Source: Streptomyces sp. SAI-135
GTDB lineage: Bacteria; Actinomycetota; Actinomycetes; Streptomycetales; Streptomycetaceae
NCBI RefSeq assembly: GCF_029893805.1
Contig: NZ_JARXYP010000002.1
Coordinates: forward strand, 3,968,001 to 4,032,000
Direction of reading: 5' to 3'
DNA length: 64,000 nt
Of this stretch, positions 8,556-17,282 are shown piece after piece (the first letter of the stretch is position 1; each line of letters begins with the position of its first letter). Under the pieces are notes generated by a model. That model made no database searches. It saw nothing but the letters and a program-made list of their open reading frames with translations, and was not told the origin of the DNA. Made by a program: the position numbers and the translations under genes.

Positions 8556-11135
8556 CTACTCGGTGGCGATCGCGTTCAGGACGTTCATCCGGCCCGCCCG
8601 GAACGCCGGGATCAGGGCGGCGAACAGGCCCACGAAGGCCGAGCCGATGAAGACCGCGATGATCGTCGGCCAGGGGATGTCCAGGACCTTCAGGCCCTCC
8701 AGGGCGAGGAGCTTCTGGGCGGTGGCGCCCCAGCCCATGCCCAGCCCCAGGCCCAGCAGTGCGCCGAAGAGCGCGATGACCACCGACTCCATGCGGATCA
8801 TCCGCCGCAGCTGGCGCCGCGAGAGGCCGATCGCCCGCATGAGGCCGATCTCCCGGGTCCGCTCGACCACCGAGAGCGCCAGGGTGTTCACGACACCCAG
8901 GATCGCGACGATGATCGCGAGGGCCAGCAGGCCGTAGATCATGTTCAGGAGCTGGCCGATCTGGTCCTTGAACGCTTCCTTGTAGTCGGTCTGGTCGCGC
9001 ACGGTGTACTGCGGGTAGTCGTGCAGCGCCGACTTCAGGGACTTGTACGCGGCGTCCTGCTGCCCGTCCTTGGCGTTGGCGAAGACCAGCTGGTCGAGCG
9101 GCATCTTGTCGGCCGGCACGTACTTGGCGAGCGTGGCGGTCGAGATGTACTTGGAGCCCGCGTCGATGACGACGTCACTGCTGGTGATCGCCCGGACCGT
9201 CAGCTCGGCGGTCGCGCCGTCCTTGAAGGCGACCTTGATCTTCGAGCCCAGGTGGATGCCGTGCGCCTTGGCGAACTTCTCGTGCACGGACATCGAGTCG
9301 GGCTTGTAGGCGTCGGCGAGGTCGCCCGCGACCGTCTTGGTCTGAAGGTCGGTGGCGTACGTCGGGTCGGCCGCCGTGATGTCGGTGTCCTTGAGCGTCT
9401 TGCCGTCGGGGGTCGTGTAGTCGGCCTCCGTGATCTTGTACTCGGTGACGTGCGCCAGGCCCGGGGTGTCCTTCACGGCCTTCACCGCGGCCGGGGTGAC
9501 CAGCTGCCCGCTGTCGGACTGGATGATGAAGTCCGTGCCGACCGTCTTGTCGAGCTCGTCCGTGGCCGAGGCGACCATGGAGGAGCCGACGACCGACAGA
9601 CACGCGACCAGCGCGAGGCCGATCATCAGGGCGGCGCCCGTGGCACCGGTACGGCGCGGGTTGCGCAGGGCGTTGCGCTCGGCCAGGCGGCCGATCGGAC
9701 CGAACATCCTGAGGACGATCGCGCCCAGGACGCGCACCACACCGCCGGCGAGGAGCGGTCCGACGACGACGAATCCGATCAGGGTGAGGACCACGCCGAG
9801 GCCGAGCCACAGCGAGCCCTCCTTGGCCTTGTCGGCCGCGGAGGCCAGGTAGAGCGCGTAGCCGCCTCCGGCGGTCAGGACCGTGCCCACCAGGGCCCGT
9901 ACGCGGCCCGCCTTGGCGTCGGCGGGGGCGCCCGCGTCCCGCAGGGCGGCCATCGGCGAGACCTTGCCCGCGCGGCGGGCCGGCAGCCAGGCGGCGAGGA
10001 CGGTGACGACCACGCCGAGGAGCAGGCCGACCACCGGGGTCGTCCAGGCGATGGTCAGGTCGCTGGTGGACAGATGGATGCCCAGGGAGCCCATGAGCTT
10101 CATCAGCCCGACCGCGAGCCCGACGCCCGCGCCGACCCCCAGCACCGAGCCGAACACGCCCAGGAGCAGCGCCTCGACCAGCACGGACCGGTTGACCTGC
10201 CCGCGGGAGGAGCCGACGGCCCGCATCAGACCGATCTCCCGCGTGCGCTGGGCGACCAGCATCGAGAAGGTGTTGATGATCAGGAAGATGCCGACGAGGA
10301 AGGCGATCCCGGCGAAGCCGAGCATCGCGTACTTCATGACGTTCATGAAGCTCTCGACGTCCTTCTGGTTGGCGTCGGCGGTCTCCTTGGCCGTCTGCAC
10401 CTTGTAGGAGCCGCCGAGCTCGGCGGCGACGTTCTTCTTCAGCTGCGCGTCGGTGACACCGGACGCGGCCGTGACGTTGACGTTCGTGAAGACGTTCGAC
10501 TCGCCGACGAGCGTCTGCTGGGCGGTCTTCGTGTCCAGGTAGAAGATCGCCGCACCGGGGTTGGTGACCTCGAACTCGGCGACGCCGGAGATCTTCGCGG
10601 TGTGCGTGCCGACCGCGCTGATCACGCCGATCTCGTCACCGAGCTTCAGGTGGTGCTTGTCGACGGTGTCCTTGTCGACCATCACCTGGCCGGAGTTCTT
10701 CGGTGCCGCACCGGAGGTGATCTTCATGGTGCGGGCGTCGTTGCCGTTCCAGCTGCCGACGATGGTCGGGCCGCCGCCGGACGGCGAGAGGCTGTCCTTG
10801 TCGGCGTCCACGACGGTCACCGAGGTCGAGAAGACGGTCCCCTCCGCCGTCTTCACGCCCTGTGCCTCACGCACCTTGGTCAGCACGGAGGCCGGCATGA
10901 CCGGCGGCTTGCCGTTGCCGGAGGTGGTCTCGCCGGTGTCGGAGGCGCCCTTGGCGCTCACCGTCACGTCCGAGGAGGTGGCCGCGAAGAGCTTGTCGAA
11001 GGTGGTGTTCATCGTGTCGGTGAACACCAGCGTCCCGCAGACGAAGGCGACCGACAGCAGGACCGCCACGGCCGACAGGGCCATGCGTCCCTTGTGCGCG
11101 AAGAAGTTGCGCATCGAGGTCTTCATGACGGTCAT
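8556..11135 (-). CDS. ABC transporter permease, duplicated FtsX/MacB type
   Basis: An 859-residue permease with the typical ten-helix layout. An N-terminal helix (RMALSAVAVLLSVAFVCGT) and a large extracytoplasmic MacB-like domain (~45-270) are followed by a first FtsX block of three helices with the signature REIGLMRAVGSSRGQV. A middle segment and a second extracytoplasmic domain follow (~520-730), then a second FtsX block with REIGLMRAIGLSRRQL and the end GRMNVLNAIATE. Such full-length permeases work with a LolD/MacB ATPase to move lipids, peptides or antibiotics outward. The start codon overlaps the stop of the ATPase gene (ATGA), so the pair is translationally coupled. Substrate unknown. 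Confidence 0.92.
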   Translation of the reverse strand: MTVMKTSMRNFFAHKGRMALSAVAVLLSVAFVCGTLVFTDTMNTTFDKLFAATSSDVTVSAKGASDTGETTSGNGKPPVMPASVLTKVREAQGVKTAEGTVFSTSVTVVDADKDSLSPSGGGPTIVGSWNGNDARTMKITSGAAPKNSGQVMVDKDTVDKHHLKLGDEIGVISAVGTHTAKISGVAEFEVTNPGAAIFYLDTKTAQQTLVGESNVFTNVNVTAASGVTDAQLKKNVAAELGGSYKVQTAKETADANQKDVESFMNVMKYAMLGFAGIAFLVGIFLIINTFSMLVAQRTREIGLMRAVGSSRGQVNRSVLVEALLLGVFGSVLGVGAGVGLAVGLMKLMGSLGIHLSTSDLTIAWTTPVVGLLLGVVVTVLAAWLPARRAGKVSPMAALRDAGAPADAKAGRVRALVGTVLTAGGGYALYLASAADKAKEGSLWLGLGVVLTLIGFVVVGPLLAGGVVRVLGAIVLRMFGPIGRLAERNALRNPRRTGATGAALMIGLALVACLSVVGSSMVASATDELDKTVGTDFIIQSDSGQLVTPAAVKAVKDTPGLAHVTEYKITEADYTTPDGKTLKDTDITAADPTYATDLQTKTVAGDLADAYKPDSMSVHEKFAKAHGIHLGSKIKVAFKDGATAELTVRAITSSDVVIDAGSKYISTATLAKYVPADKMPLDQLVFANAKDGQQDAAYKSLKSALHDYPQYTVRDQTDYKEAFKDQIGQLLNMIYGLLALAIIVAILGVVNTLALSVVERTREIGLMRAIGLSRRQLRRMIRMESVVIALFGALLGLGLGMGWGATAQKLLALEGLKVLDIPWPTIIAVFIGSAFVGLFAALIPAFRAGRMNVLNAIATE

Positions 11136-11920
11136 GACGTGCGCCCCCGGGCGTCGAAGTCCTTCATGCGGTCCAGGACGGCCTCCGCGGTGGGCTTGTG
11201 CATCTCGTCGACGATCCGGCCGTCGGCGAGGTACAGCACGCGGTCCGCGTAGGAGGCGGCCACCGGGTCGTGCGTGACCATCACGATGGTCTGCCCGAGC
11301 TCGTCGACCGAGCGGCGCAGGAAGCCCAGTACCTCGGCACCCGCGCGCGAGTCGAGGTTTCCGGTCGGCTCGTCACCGAAGATGATCTCGGGGCGGGCGG
11401 CCAGGGCACGGGCCACGGCGACCCGCTGCTGCTGTCCGCCGGAGAGCTGGGTGGGACGGTGCTTGAGCCGGTCCGAAAGTCCAACGGTGTCCACCACGCG
11501 CGCGAGCCACTGCTTGTCGGGCTTGCGTCCGGCGATGTCCATGGGCAGCGTGATGTTCTCGAGCGCGTTGAGCGTCGGGAGCAGGTTGAACGCCTGGAAG
11601 ATGAATCCGACCCGGTCGCGGCGCAGCTGCGTGAGCTTCTTGTCCTTCAGGCCGGTGATCTCGGTGTCGTCCAGGTGGATCTGACCGCTCGTCACGGTGT
11701 CGAGACCGGCGAGGCAGTGCATGAGGGTGGACTTGCCGGACCCGGAGGGGCCCATGATCGCGGTGAACTGTCCGCGAGCGATGTCCACGTCCACATGGTC
11801 GAGGGCGACGACACGGGTCTCGCCGGACCCGTACGCCTTGACGACCTGCCGCGCCCGCGCGGCAACGGCCGTACGCCCTCCAGTGCCCCCGTGCCTGGTG
11901 ATGGTTACAGCCGATGTCAC
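11132..11920 (-). CDS. ABC transporter ATP-binding protein (LolD/MacB family)
   Basis: A 262-residue ATPase with Walker A (GPSGSGKSTLMHCLAGLD), Q-loop (FIFQAFNLLPTLNALEN), signature (LSGGQQQRVAVARAL), Walker B (IIFGDEPTGNLDS) and the H-loop (VMVTHDP). The LLPTLNALENI segment is typical of the LolD/MacB class that serves FtsX-type permeases. The GTG at 11920 was chosen because AGGAG lies at the right distance; longer in-frame starts lack a ribosome site. First gene of the two-gene exporter operon. Confidence 0.93.
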   Translation of the reverse strand: MTSAVTITRHGGTGGRTAVAARARQVVKAYGSGETRVVALDHVDVDIARGQFTAIMGPSGSGKSTLMHCLAGLDTVTSGQIHLDDTEITGLKDKKLTQLRRDRVGFIFQAFNLLPTLNALENITLPMDIAGRKPDKQWLARVVDTVGLSDRLKHRPTQLSGGQQQRVAVARALAARPEIIFGDEPTGNLDSRAGAEVLGFLRRSVDELGQTIVMVTHDPVAASYADRVLYLADGRIVDEMHKPTAEAVLDRMKDFDARGRTS

Positions 11921-12344
11921 GGTATGTCTCCTATATCGGTCAGTCAGTGAGCCGCCGGGACCGCCCGGCGTTCGGTAGGTGCTTGGTGCCTTGCTCGGTA
12001 CGGCGTTCAGTCTGGTGCCGCGGGACGGTCCGGCGCGCTGGTGCTCGGCACCCTCTTCTACGGGGGAAAACCCCACCCCCGTCGATCCGGCCGCCCCTCC
12101 CCCACCGCTCCCCAGCGGCGTAAAGCCAGGTTAAGGACGGCCCCGGGGCCTTCTCGTCCTCCGGCGGTACGAACCCTCCCCCAGCCGTAGTACGGAGGTA
12201 CCCCTAGGGGCAGTCCACCGACGGGTGGAGGCGATCTAGGGGTCGGCTCCACCCTGCGCCTCCGCGAGAGTGCACCCTGCCGCCGCGTGAGGGGCAAGTG
12301 GGAGAGTGGTCGCCGGCAGATGGATGCAGGGGGAAGGAATCCGC
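11921..12344. promoter_or_regulatory. Divergent promoter region between the ABC exporter and the DHA2 exporter
   Basis: These 424 bp hold no supported gene. They must contain the leftward promoter of the ABC operon and the rightward promoter of the MFS gene. The sequence CCCCTAGGGG (12201-12210) is a perfect palindrome upstream of the MFS gene, and a short CCACC/GGTGG stem lies at 12215-12228. No confident -35/-10 pair was found. Confidence 0.35.
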
Positions 12345-13847
12345 GTGGACGACACGAAGCCGTCGATACGCGAGTCCGCGCGGCAGGTCTCCACGCACCG
12401 GCGCGGGGCCGTGGTGGCGGCGCTGATGCTCGCGATGGCGCTCGCGGCCCTGGACTCCACCATCGTCTCCACGGCGGTCCCGCAGATCGTCGGCGACCTG
12501 GGCGGCTTCTCGGTCTTCTCCTGGCTGTTCTCGGGCTATCTGCTGGCCGTGACGGTGACGCTGCCGGTCTACGGCAAGCTGTCCGACACCTTCGGGCGCA
12601 AGCCGGTGCTGATCGCCGGCTCGGCGGTGTTCCTGCTCGGCTCGCTGCTGTGCGCGCTGGCGTGGAACATGGGCGCGCTGATCGCCTTCCGGATCGTGCA
12701 GGGGCTCGGCGGCGGGGCCCTGCAGGGCACGGTCCAGACGCTCGCCGCCGACCTGTACCCCCTGGAGGAACGCCCGAAGATCCAGGCCAAGCTGTCCACG
12801 GTGTGGGCGGTGGCGGCGGTCGCGGGGCCGGGGATCGGCGGGGTGCTCGCGGCGTACGCGGACTGGCGGTGGATCTTCCTGGTCAACCTGCCGATCGGCG
12901 CGGTGGCGCTGTGGCTGGTCGTCCGTCACCTGCACGAGCCCCGGCGGGCCCGGCAGACCTCCACGCGCGCGCGTGTCGACTGGGCGGGCGCGCTCGCGGT
13001 GTTCGCGTGCGGCGGCGTGCTGCTGACCGCACTCGTACAGGGCGGGGTGGCGTGGCCGTGGCTGTCGTGGCCGTCCCTTGGCCTGTTCGGCGCGGGACTG
13101 GCCCTGGTGGCCGCCGTGGTGCTGATCGAGCGCCGGGCGGCCGAGCCGATCATCCCCGGCTGGGTCTGGCGCCGGCGCACGATCGCCGCGGTGAACCTGG
13201 CCCTCGGTGGCCTGGGACTGCTCATGGTGGCCCCCACGGTGTTCCTGCCGACGTACGCCCAGTCGGTGCTCGGCCTGGCACCGGTCGCCGCCGGATTCGT
13301 GCTGTCCGTGTGGACGTTGAGCTGGCCGGTGTCGGCGGCGCTGAGCCAGCACGTGTACCGGCGCATCGGCTTCCGCCGCACCGCGATGCTGGGCATCGGC
13401 ACGGCGGCCGTGATCCTGTTCGCGTTCCCGTTCCTGCCCTACCCGGGCGCGGCCTGGCAGCCCACGCTGCTGATGCTGCTCCTGGGCGCGGCGCTGGGGC
13501 TGTTCCAGCTCCCGCTGATCGTCGGGGTCCAGTCGACGGTCGGCTGGGCGGAACGCGGCACGACGACGGCCTCCGTCCTGTTCTGCCGCCAGACCGGCCA
13601 GACGGTGGGCGCGGCGGTCTTCGGCGCGATCGCCAACGGCGTCCTGGCGTCCCGCCTGGGCGGCGCGAGCGACCTCGACTCCGTCACGCGCGCGCTGGAC
13701 GCGGGCACGGCTCCGGAGACGACCCGCGCGGCCATCGCGGACGCGGTGCACGCGGTGTACGTGGGCGCGGGATGCGCGGCGGCCCTGGCGTTCACGGTGC
13801 TGCTGGTCCTGGCGCCGCGCCGCTTCCCGGTGCTCAAGGAGCAGTGA
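12345..13847 (+). CDS. MFS drug exporter, DHA2 (14-helix, EmrB/QacA) family
   Basis: A 500-residue multidrug-type H+ antiporter with 14 predicted membrane segments. Family landmarks are the start ALAALDSTIVSTAVPQIVGDL (helix 1, motif D1), SGYLLAVTVTLPVYGKLSDTFGRK (motif A) and GLGGGALQGTVQTLAAD (motif B region), then PGIGGVLAAYADWRWIFLVNLPIG (motif C and after). GTG at 12345 is preceded by GGGGAAGG; ATGs at 12306 and 12324 would add a non-conserved extension. The substrate cannot be told from sequence. Faces the ABC exporter operon divergently. Confidence 0.9.
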   Translation: MDDTKPSIRESARQVSTHRRGAVVAALMLAMALAALDSTIVSTAVPQIVGDLGGFSVFSWLFSGYLLAVTVTLPVYGKLSDTFGRKPVLIAGSAVFLLGSLLCALAWNMGALIAFRIVQGLGGGALQGTVQTLAADLYPLEERPKIQAKLSTVWAVAAVAGPGIGGVLAAYADWRWIFLVNLPIGAVALWLVVRHLHEPRRARQTSTRARVDWAGALAVFACGGVLLTALVQGGVAWPWLSWPSLGLFGAGLALVAAVVLIERRAAEPIIPGWVWRRRTIAAVNLALGGLGLLMVAPTVFLPTYAQSVLGLAPVAAGFVLSVWTLSWPVSAALSQHVYRRIGFRRTAMLGIGTAAVILFAFPFLPYPGAAWQPTLLMLLLGAALGLFQLPLIVGVQSTVGWAERGTTTASVLFCRQTGQTVGAAVFGAIANGVLASRLGGASDLDSVTRALDAGTAPETTRAAIADAVHAVYVGAGCAAALAFTVLLVLAPRRFPVLKEQ

Positions 13848-14099
13848 CCGGGCCGGTCGCCCAGGCCATCGCAACACCCCCCGTAAGGGCCCGAGCACGC
13901 TCCGGTCAGCCCAAAAGTCTGAGTTAACGCGGGTAACACCGCAGGTCAGCGAAGTAAGCGCATACCGACCGATCAGTTTGTCGAAAGGGCTGTGCAATGC
14001 CGAACCGCCGAGTAACGTGCGGGGCTCCGCTCCCCCGTCCACCCCCCAGAACTCCCTGCGGTCCGCCGTGCCGGACCCGAGCCACGCAAGGAGCACGGG

Positions 14100-14507
14100 A
14101 TGTCCCACGACCCGTCGCAGCTGTACCCCACCTACCCCTGGCAGCCCCCCGCCCCACCGCCCGAGCCGGTACCGCACCACCCCCGCCACCGCTCCCCGCT
14201 CGGCCACCACAGCGACCTGCGGATCCTGCGCAGCGCCTACCGCTGGCAGCGGCGCACCGCCACGCTCACCGCGCTCGGCTACTTCACGTTCTTCCTCGTC
14301 CTGTCCGCCTGGGCGCCGTCCTTCATGGCGAGCAGCGTCACCGGCGGGCTGCCCACCGGGCTTCTCCTCGCCCTGCTCCAACTGCCCGTCACCTGGCTGG
14401 CGATCGCCGTGTACGAGCACACGGCCCGCCGCTACGTCGACCCGCTCGCGGACCGCATCCGCAGGCAGTCCGAGGTGGACGCCAGGCGAGGGGCGGTCGC
14501 GCGATGA
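14100..14507 (+). CDS. DUF485 membrane protein
   Basis: A 135-residue protein. A Pro-rich N-terminus (~1-45) is followed by the DUF485 core: LRSAYRWQRRTATLTALGYFTFFLVLSAW (first membrane helix) and a second helix LLLALLQLPVTWLAIAVYEHTARRYVDPLAD. In proteobacteria a DUF485 protein (YjcH) accompanies the acetate permease ActP; the same pairing is seen here, since the stop codon overlaps the start of an SSS-family symporter (ATGA). AAGGAG lies 6 nt before the ATG. Probably an accessory subunit of the symporter. Confidence 0.85.
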   Translation: MSHDPSQLYPTYPWQPPAPPPEPVPHHPRHRSPLGHHSDLRILRSAYRWQRRTATLTALGYFTFFLVLSAWAPSFMASSVTGGLPTGLLLALLQLPVTWLAIAVYEHTARRYVDPLADRIRRQSEVDARRGAVAR

Positions 14508-16117
14508 CCGGCTTCAGCGACTCCGCGCAGGCGATGAGCCTGGTCGCGTTCTCGGCCGTCGCCACCATCACCCTCCTGCTGTGCGTGATGACCGGCCCCG
14601 ACCGTGACGACCTCGACGAGTTCTACACCGGCTACAGCTCCCTGTCCGCGATGCGCAACGGCCTCGCCATCGCGGGCGACTACATCTCCGCCGCGACCGT
14701 CCTCGGCACCGGCGGGGTCATCGCGCTCTACGGCTACGACGGCATCGTCCTGGCACTCAGCACGGCCCTGTCGCTGATGCTGCTGATGTTCCTGCTGGCC
14801 GAACCCCTGCGCAACGCGGGCCGGTTCACGATGGGCGACGCGCTCGCGCGCCGGATGCCGGGACGTGCGGTGCGCGTCGCCGCCTGCCTGGTGACCCTCG
14901 CCGCGCTGCTGCCGCTGATGCTGGTGCAACTCGCCGGGGCCGGCCAACTGCTGGCGTTCATCCTGGGGTTCACGGGCGAGTCCCTGAAGACGGGCTTCAT
15001 CATCGGCCTGGGCATCCTGATGATCAGCTACGCGGCCATCGGCGGCATGAAGGGCACCGCCCTCATCCAGATCCTGAAGATCGTCATGCTGCTCGGATCG
15101 GGCGCCGTGGTCGCCGTACTGGTCATGAACCGGTTCGACTGGAACCCCGCGGCCCTGTTCGACACGGCGGCCCGGCAGAGCGGGGTGGGCTCCGACTTCC
15201 TGCAGTCCGGGCTGGAGTTCGCGGGCGGCCCGTACCCGCGCCTCGACATGATCACCTCGCAGCTCGCGGTCGTCATCGGCGGGGCGTGTCTGCCGCACGT
15301 CACCATGCGCATGTACACCGCCTCCAGCGCCCGTCAGGTACGGCGTTCGATGTCCTGGGCGGTGTCGTCGGTGGCGGTGTTCGTCCTGGTCATCACGGTC
15401 GTCGGGGTCGGGGCGACGGCGATGATCGGGCGGACGGTGATCGCGGAGGCGGACCCGCAGGGCAACACGGCGTACCTGCTGGGCTCCCGGGCGGCGTTCG
15501 GGCCCGAGGTGTCGACCGGGGAGACGTTCCTCTTCACCACGGTCACCACCGCGCTCTTCCTCACCCTGCTCGCGTCCGTCGCCGGCATGATCCTCGCCTG
15601 CGCCAACTCCCTGGCCCACGACGTGTTCGCGGCACGGGCCAGGTCGATGCCGCCGCACCGCGAGATATTGCTGGCCCGGGTGTCCGCGCTGGCGGTCGGC
15701 CTCCCCACGATCTTCCTCGCGACGCTGATCCAGCACCGCAGCCTCCAGCCGCTGGTGATCCTGTCCTTCTGCGTCGGCGCCTCCGCGCTGGCCCCCGCGC
15801 TCGTCTACACCCTCTTCTGGCGGCGCTACACCCGGACGGGACTGCTCTGCACACTGCTCGGCGGCACGCTCACGGTGCTGGTGCTGATGCCGGGCACCAA
15901 TCTCGTCTCCGGATCACCCGTGTCCGCCTTCCCCGAGGCCGACTTCAACTGGCTGCCGTTCACGACGACCGGCCTGGTGTCCGTTCCTGCGGGCTTCCTG
16001 CTCGGATGGCTGGGAACCGTGCTCTCGGGCCGCCACAAGGCGGAGGAGCAGCGCAAGCAGTACGAGGCGGTGGAGGGCTGGATCCTGGCGGGGGCGGTGC
16101 GCAGGGGTGAGGGATGA
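14504..16117 (+). CDS. Sodium:solute symporter (SSS family, ActP-like)
   Basis: A 537-residue symporter with about 13 membrane segments. Characteristic parts are the N-terminal FYTGYSSLSAMRNGLAIAGDYISAATVLGTGG (the Na+-site region in helix 1), GGMKGTALIQILKIVMLL (helix 5) and GGACLPHVTMRMYTASSARQVRRS (helix 7 to 8 loop, as in ActP). In this family with a DUF485 partner the usual substrates are short monocarboxylates such as acetate or propionate; this is inferred by family. Translationally coupled to the DUF485 gene. Confidence 0.85.
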   Translation: MTGFSDSAQAMSLVAFSAVATITLLLCVMTGPDRDDLDEFYTGYSSLSAMRNGLAIAGDYISAATVLGTGGVIALYGYDGIVLALSTALSLMLLMFLLAEPLRNAGRFTMGDALARRMPGRAVRVAACLVTLAALLPLMLVQLAGAGQLLAFILGFTGESLKTGFIIGLGILMISYAAIGGMKGTALIQILKIVMLLGSGAVVAVLVMNRFDWNPAALFDTAARQSGVGSDFLQSGLEFAGGPYPRLDMITSQLAVVIGGACLPHVTMRMYTASSARQVRRSMSWAVSSVAVFVLVITVVGVGATAMIGRTVIAEADPQGNTAYLLGSRAAFGPEVSTGETFLFTTVTTALFLTLLASVAGMILACANSLAHDVFAARARSMPPHREILLARVSALAVGLPTIFLATLIQHRSLQPLVILSFCVGASALAPALVYTLFWRRYTRTGLLCTLLGGTLTVLVLMPGTNLVSGSPVSAFPEADFNWLPFTTTGLVSVPAGFLLGWLGTVLSGRHKAEEQRKQYEAVEGWILAGAVRRGEG

Positions 16118-16144
16118 CATGTGAGGGGGCGCCGGGCGGGCGGG

Positions 16145-16175
16145 GGGCCGGGGGTTCGCTGAGAGCTCCCGGCCC
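16145..16175. terminator. Bidirectional hairpin terminator
   Basis: An 8-bp G/C stem (16145-16152 and 16168-16175) lies between the convergent symporter and coiled-coil genes and could end transcription from both sides. Confidence 0.5.
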
Positions 16176-16184
16176 GCGCCCCGC

Positions 16185-17072
16185 CTAGTCCGTCGCCGCT
16201 TTCCCCGTGAGTGCCGTCAGGCTGCTGCGTACGCGGTCCATCTGGGCCTGGACCTCGTCCCAGAGCTCGCCGTGCTCCCGCAGCACGCGTTCCGTCTCGC
16301 GGGCGATGCGCTCCTCCTCGCTCCGCGCCTGGGCGAGGATCTCCTCCGCACGCGCGCGTGCGTCCTCCTCGCCCTGCTCCGCCGACGCCTCCGCCTCCGC
16401 GAACCCCAGCTTCGCCTCCGACAGTGCCGCCTCCGCCCGCGCCACCCGTTCGGCCTCCCGCGCGTCCGCCTCGGCCGCGCGGCGCTCGTGGGCCCGCTCG
16501 GCCTCCGCCCGCCGCTCCGCGTGCTCATCGGCCTGCTCGGCGAGCATCGCGGCGGTGCGCTGGCGCACCTCGCGCAGGGCGGCGAGCGCCTTCCCGCGCC
16601 CCGCCTTCACCTCACGCCGGGCGGCGACCCGGATGTCGTCGGCCTCGGCGCGCGCGGCGAGCAGCCGCTCCCGGGCGCGTTCCTCGGCTTCCGCGCGCAC
16701 GGTGTCGGCGTGCGCCTGAGCGGCATCCCGTACGCCGTCGGCGTGCGCCTGCGCTTCGTCCGCGATGCGCTGCGCCTCCTGTCGCGCCCGTTCCCGAACG
16801 GCCTCGGCCTCCTCCTGCCCCAGCTCGAAGAGCCGCCGGGCACCCTCGCCGAGGGCCTCGTACGCCTGCGGGGCCAGTGTCGCCACGACCTCCCGCAGCC
16901 GCACCGCCTCCGACTCCATCTCCCTGGCGAGCACGGTGAGCCGGGCGGCCCGTTCCCAGGCGGCGTCCCGGTCCCGGGACAGGGCGGCGGCGTACGCGTC
17001 GACCTGGTCGGGGCGGTAGCCGCGCCCCCGTACGGGCACGAACCCCGGGGGTGGCACCGGTGCGCTGCTCAT
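16185..17072 (-). CDS. DivIVA-like coiled-coil protein
   Basis: 295 residues. The N-terminal segment FVPVRGRGYRPDQVDAYAAALSRDRDAAWERA resembles the membrane-associating N-terminus of DivIVA-type proteins. The rest (~40-285) is an almost unbroken Ala/Glu/Arg coiled coil with heptads. Streptomyces has several such proteins near the polar growth machinery (DivIVA, Scy, FilP); database entries often carry the doubtful label cellulose-binding protein. A cytoskeletal or polarity role is inferred. ATG at 17072 is preceded by GAGAGGGG. Confidence 0.75.
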   Translation of the reverse strand: MSSAPVPPPGFVPVRGRGYRPDQVDAYAAALSRDRDAAWERAARLTVLAREMESEAVRLREVVATLAPQAYEALGEGARRLFELGQEEAEAVRERARQEAQRIADEAQAHADGVRDAAQAHADTVRAEAEERARERLLAARAEADDIRVAARREVKAGRGKALAALREVRQRTAAMLAEQADEHAERRAEAERAHERRAAEADAREAERVARAEAALSEAKLGFAEAEASAEQGEEDARARAEEILAQARSEEERIARETERVLREHGELWDEVQAQMDRVRSSLTALTGKAATD

Positions 17073-17224
17073 CCTGGAACCCCTCTCCGCGACGACACAA
17101 ACGAACGCGAAATGATGATTTCGCGCACATCTTGATGTATCGGACGGAAATGTTCATAACGCGACACTCCGCACACGAGCGGCGGACGTGACGGATCGTC
17201 ACATCATCGGGTGCGCGCACAAAA

Positions 17225-17258
17225 GGGCCGGACCCGGTCGTGCGACCGGGTCCGGCCC
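17225..17258 (-). terminator. Hairpin terminator of the deaminase-SUKH-4 gene
   Basis: A perfect 15-bp stem (17225-17239 with 17244-17258) around a GTGC loop lies 25 bp beyond the stop codon of the leftward gene ending at 17283. Confidence 0.75.
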
Positions 17259-17282
17259 GCGAGGATCAGCAACGGCCGGGAG

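Noticed and set aside
3965..8650. Very long open frame on the plus strand opposite mfd
   Set aside because: It is an antisense artefact of high third-position G+C. The minus strand codes a full Mfd with all motifs, while the plus-strand product is His/Leu/Gly-rich with no recognisable domain.
7437..11252. Long plus-strand frame opposite mfd and the ABC permease
   Set aside because: Spans an intergenic region and two real minus-strand genes; composition is typical of a shadow frame.
16185..17072. Cellulose-binding protein, a label used for homologues
   Set aside because: The sequence is nearly all coiled coil with a DivIVA-like N-terminus and has no carbohydrate-binding module or signal peptide.
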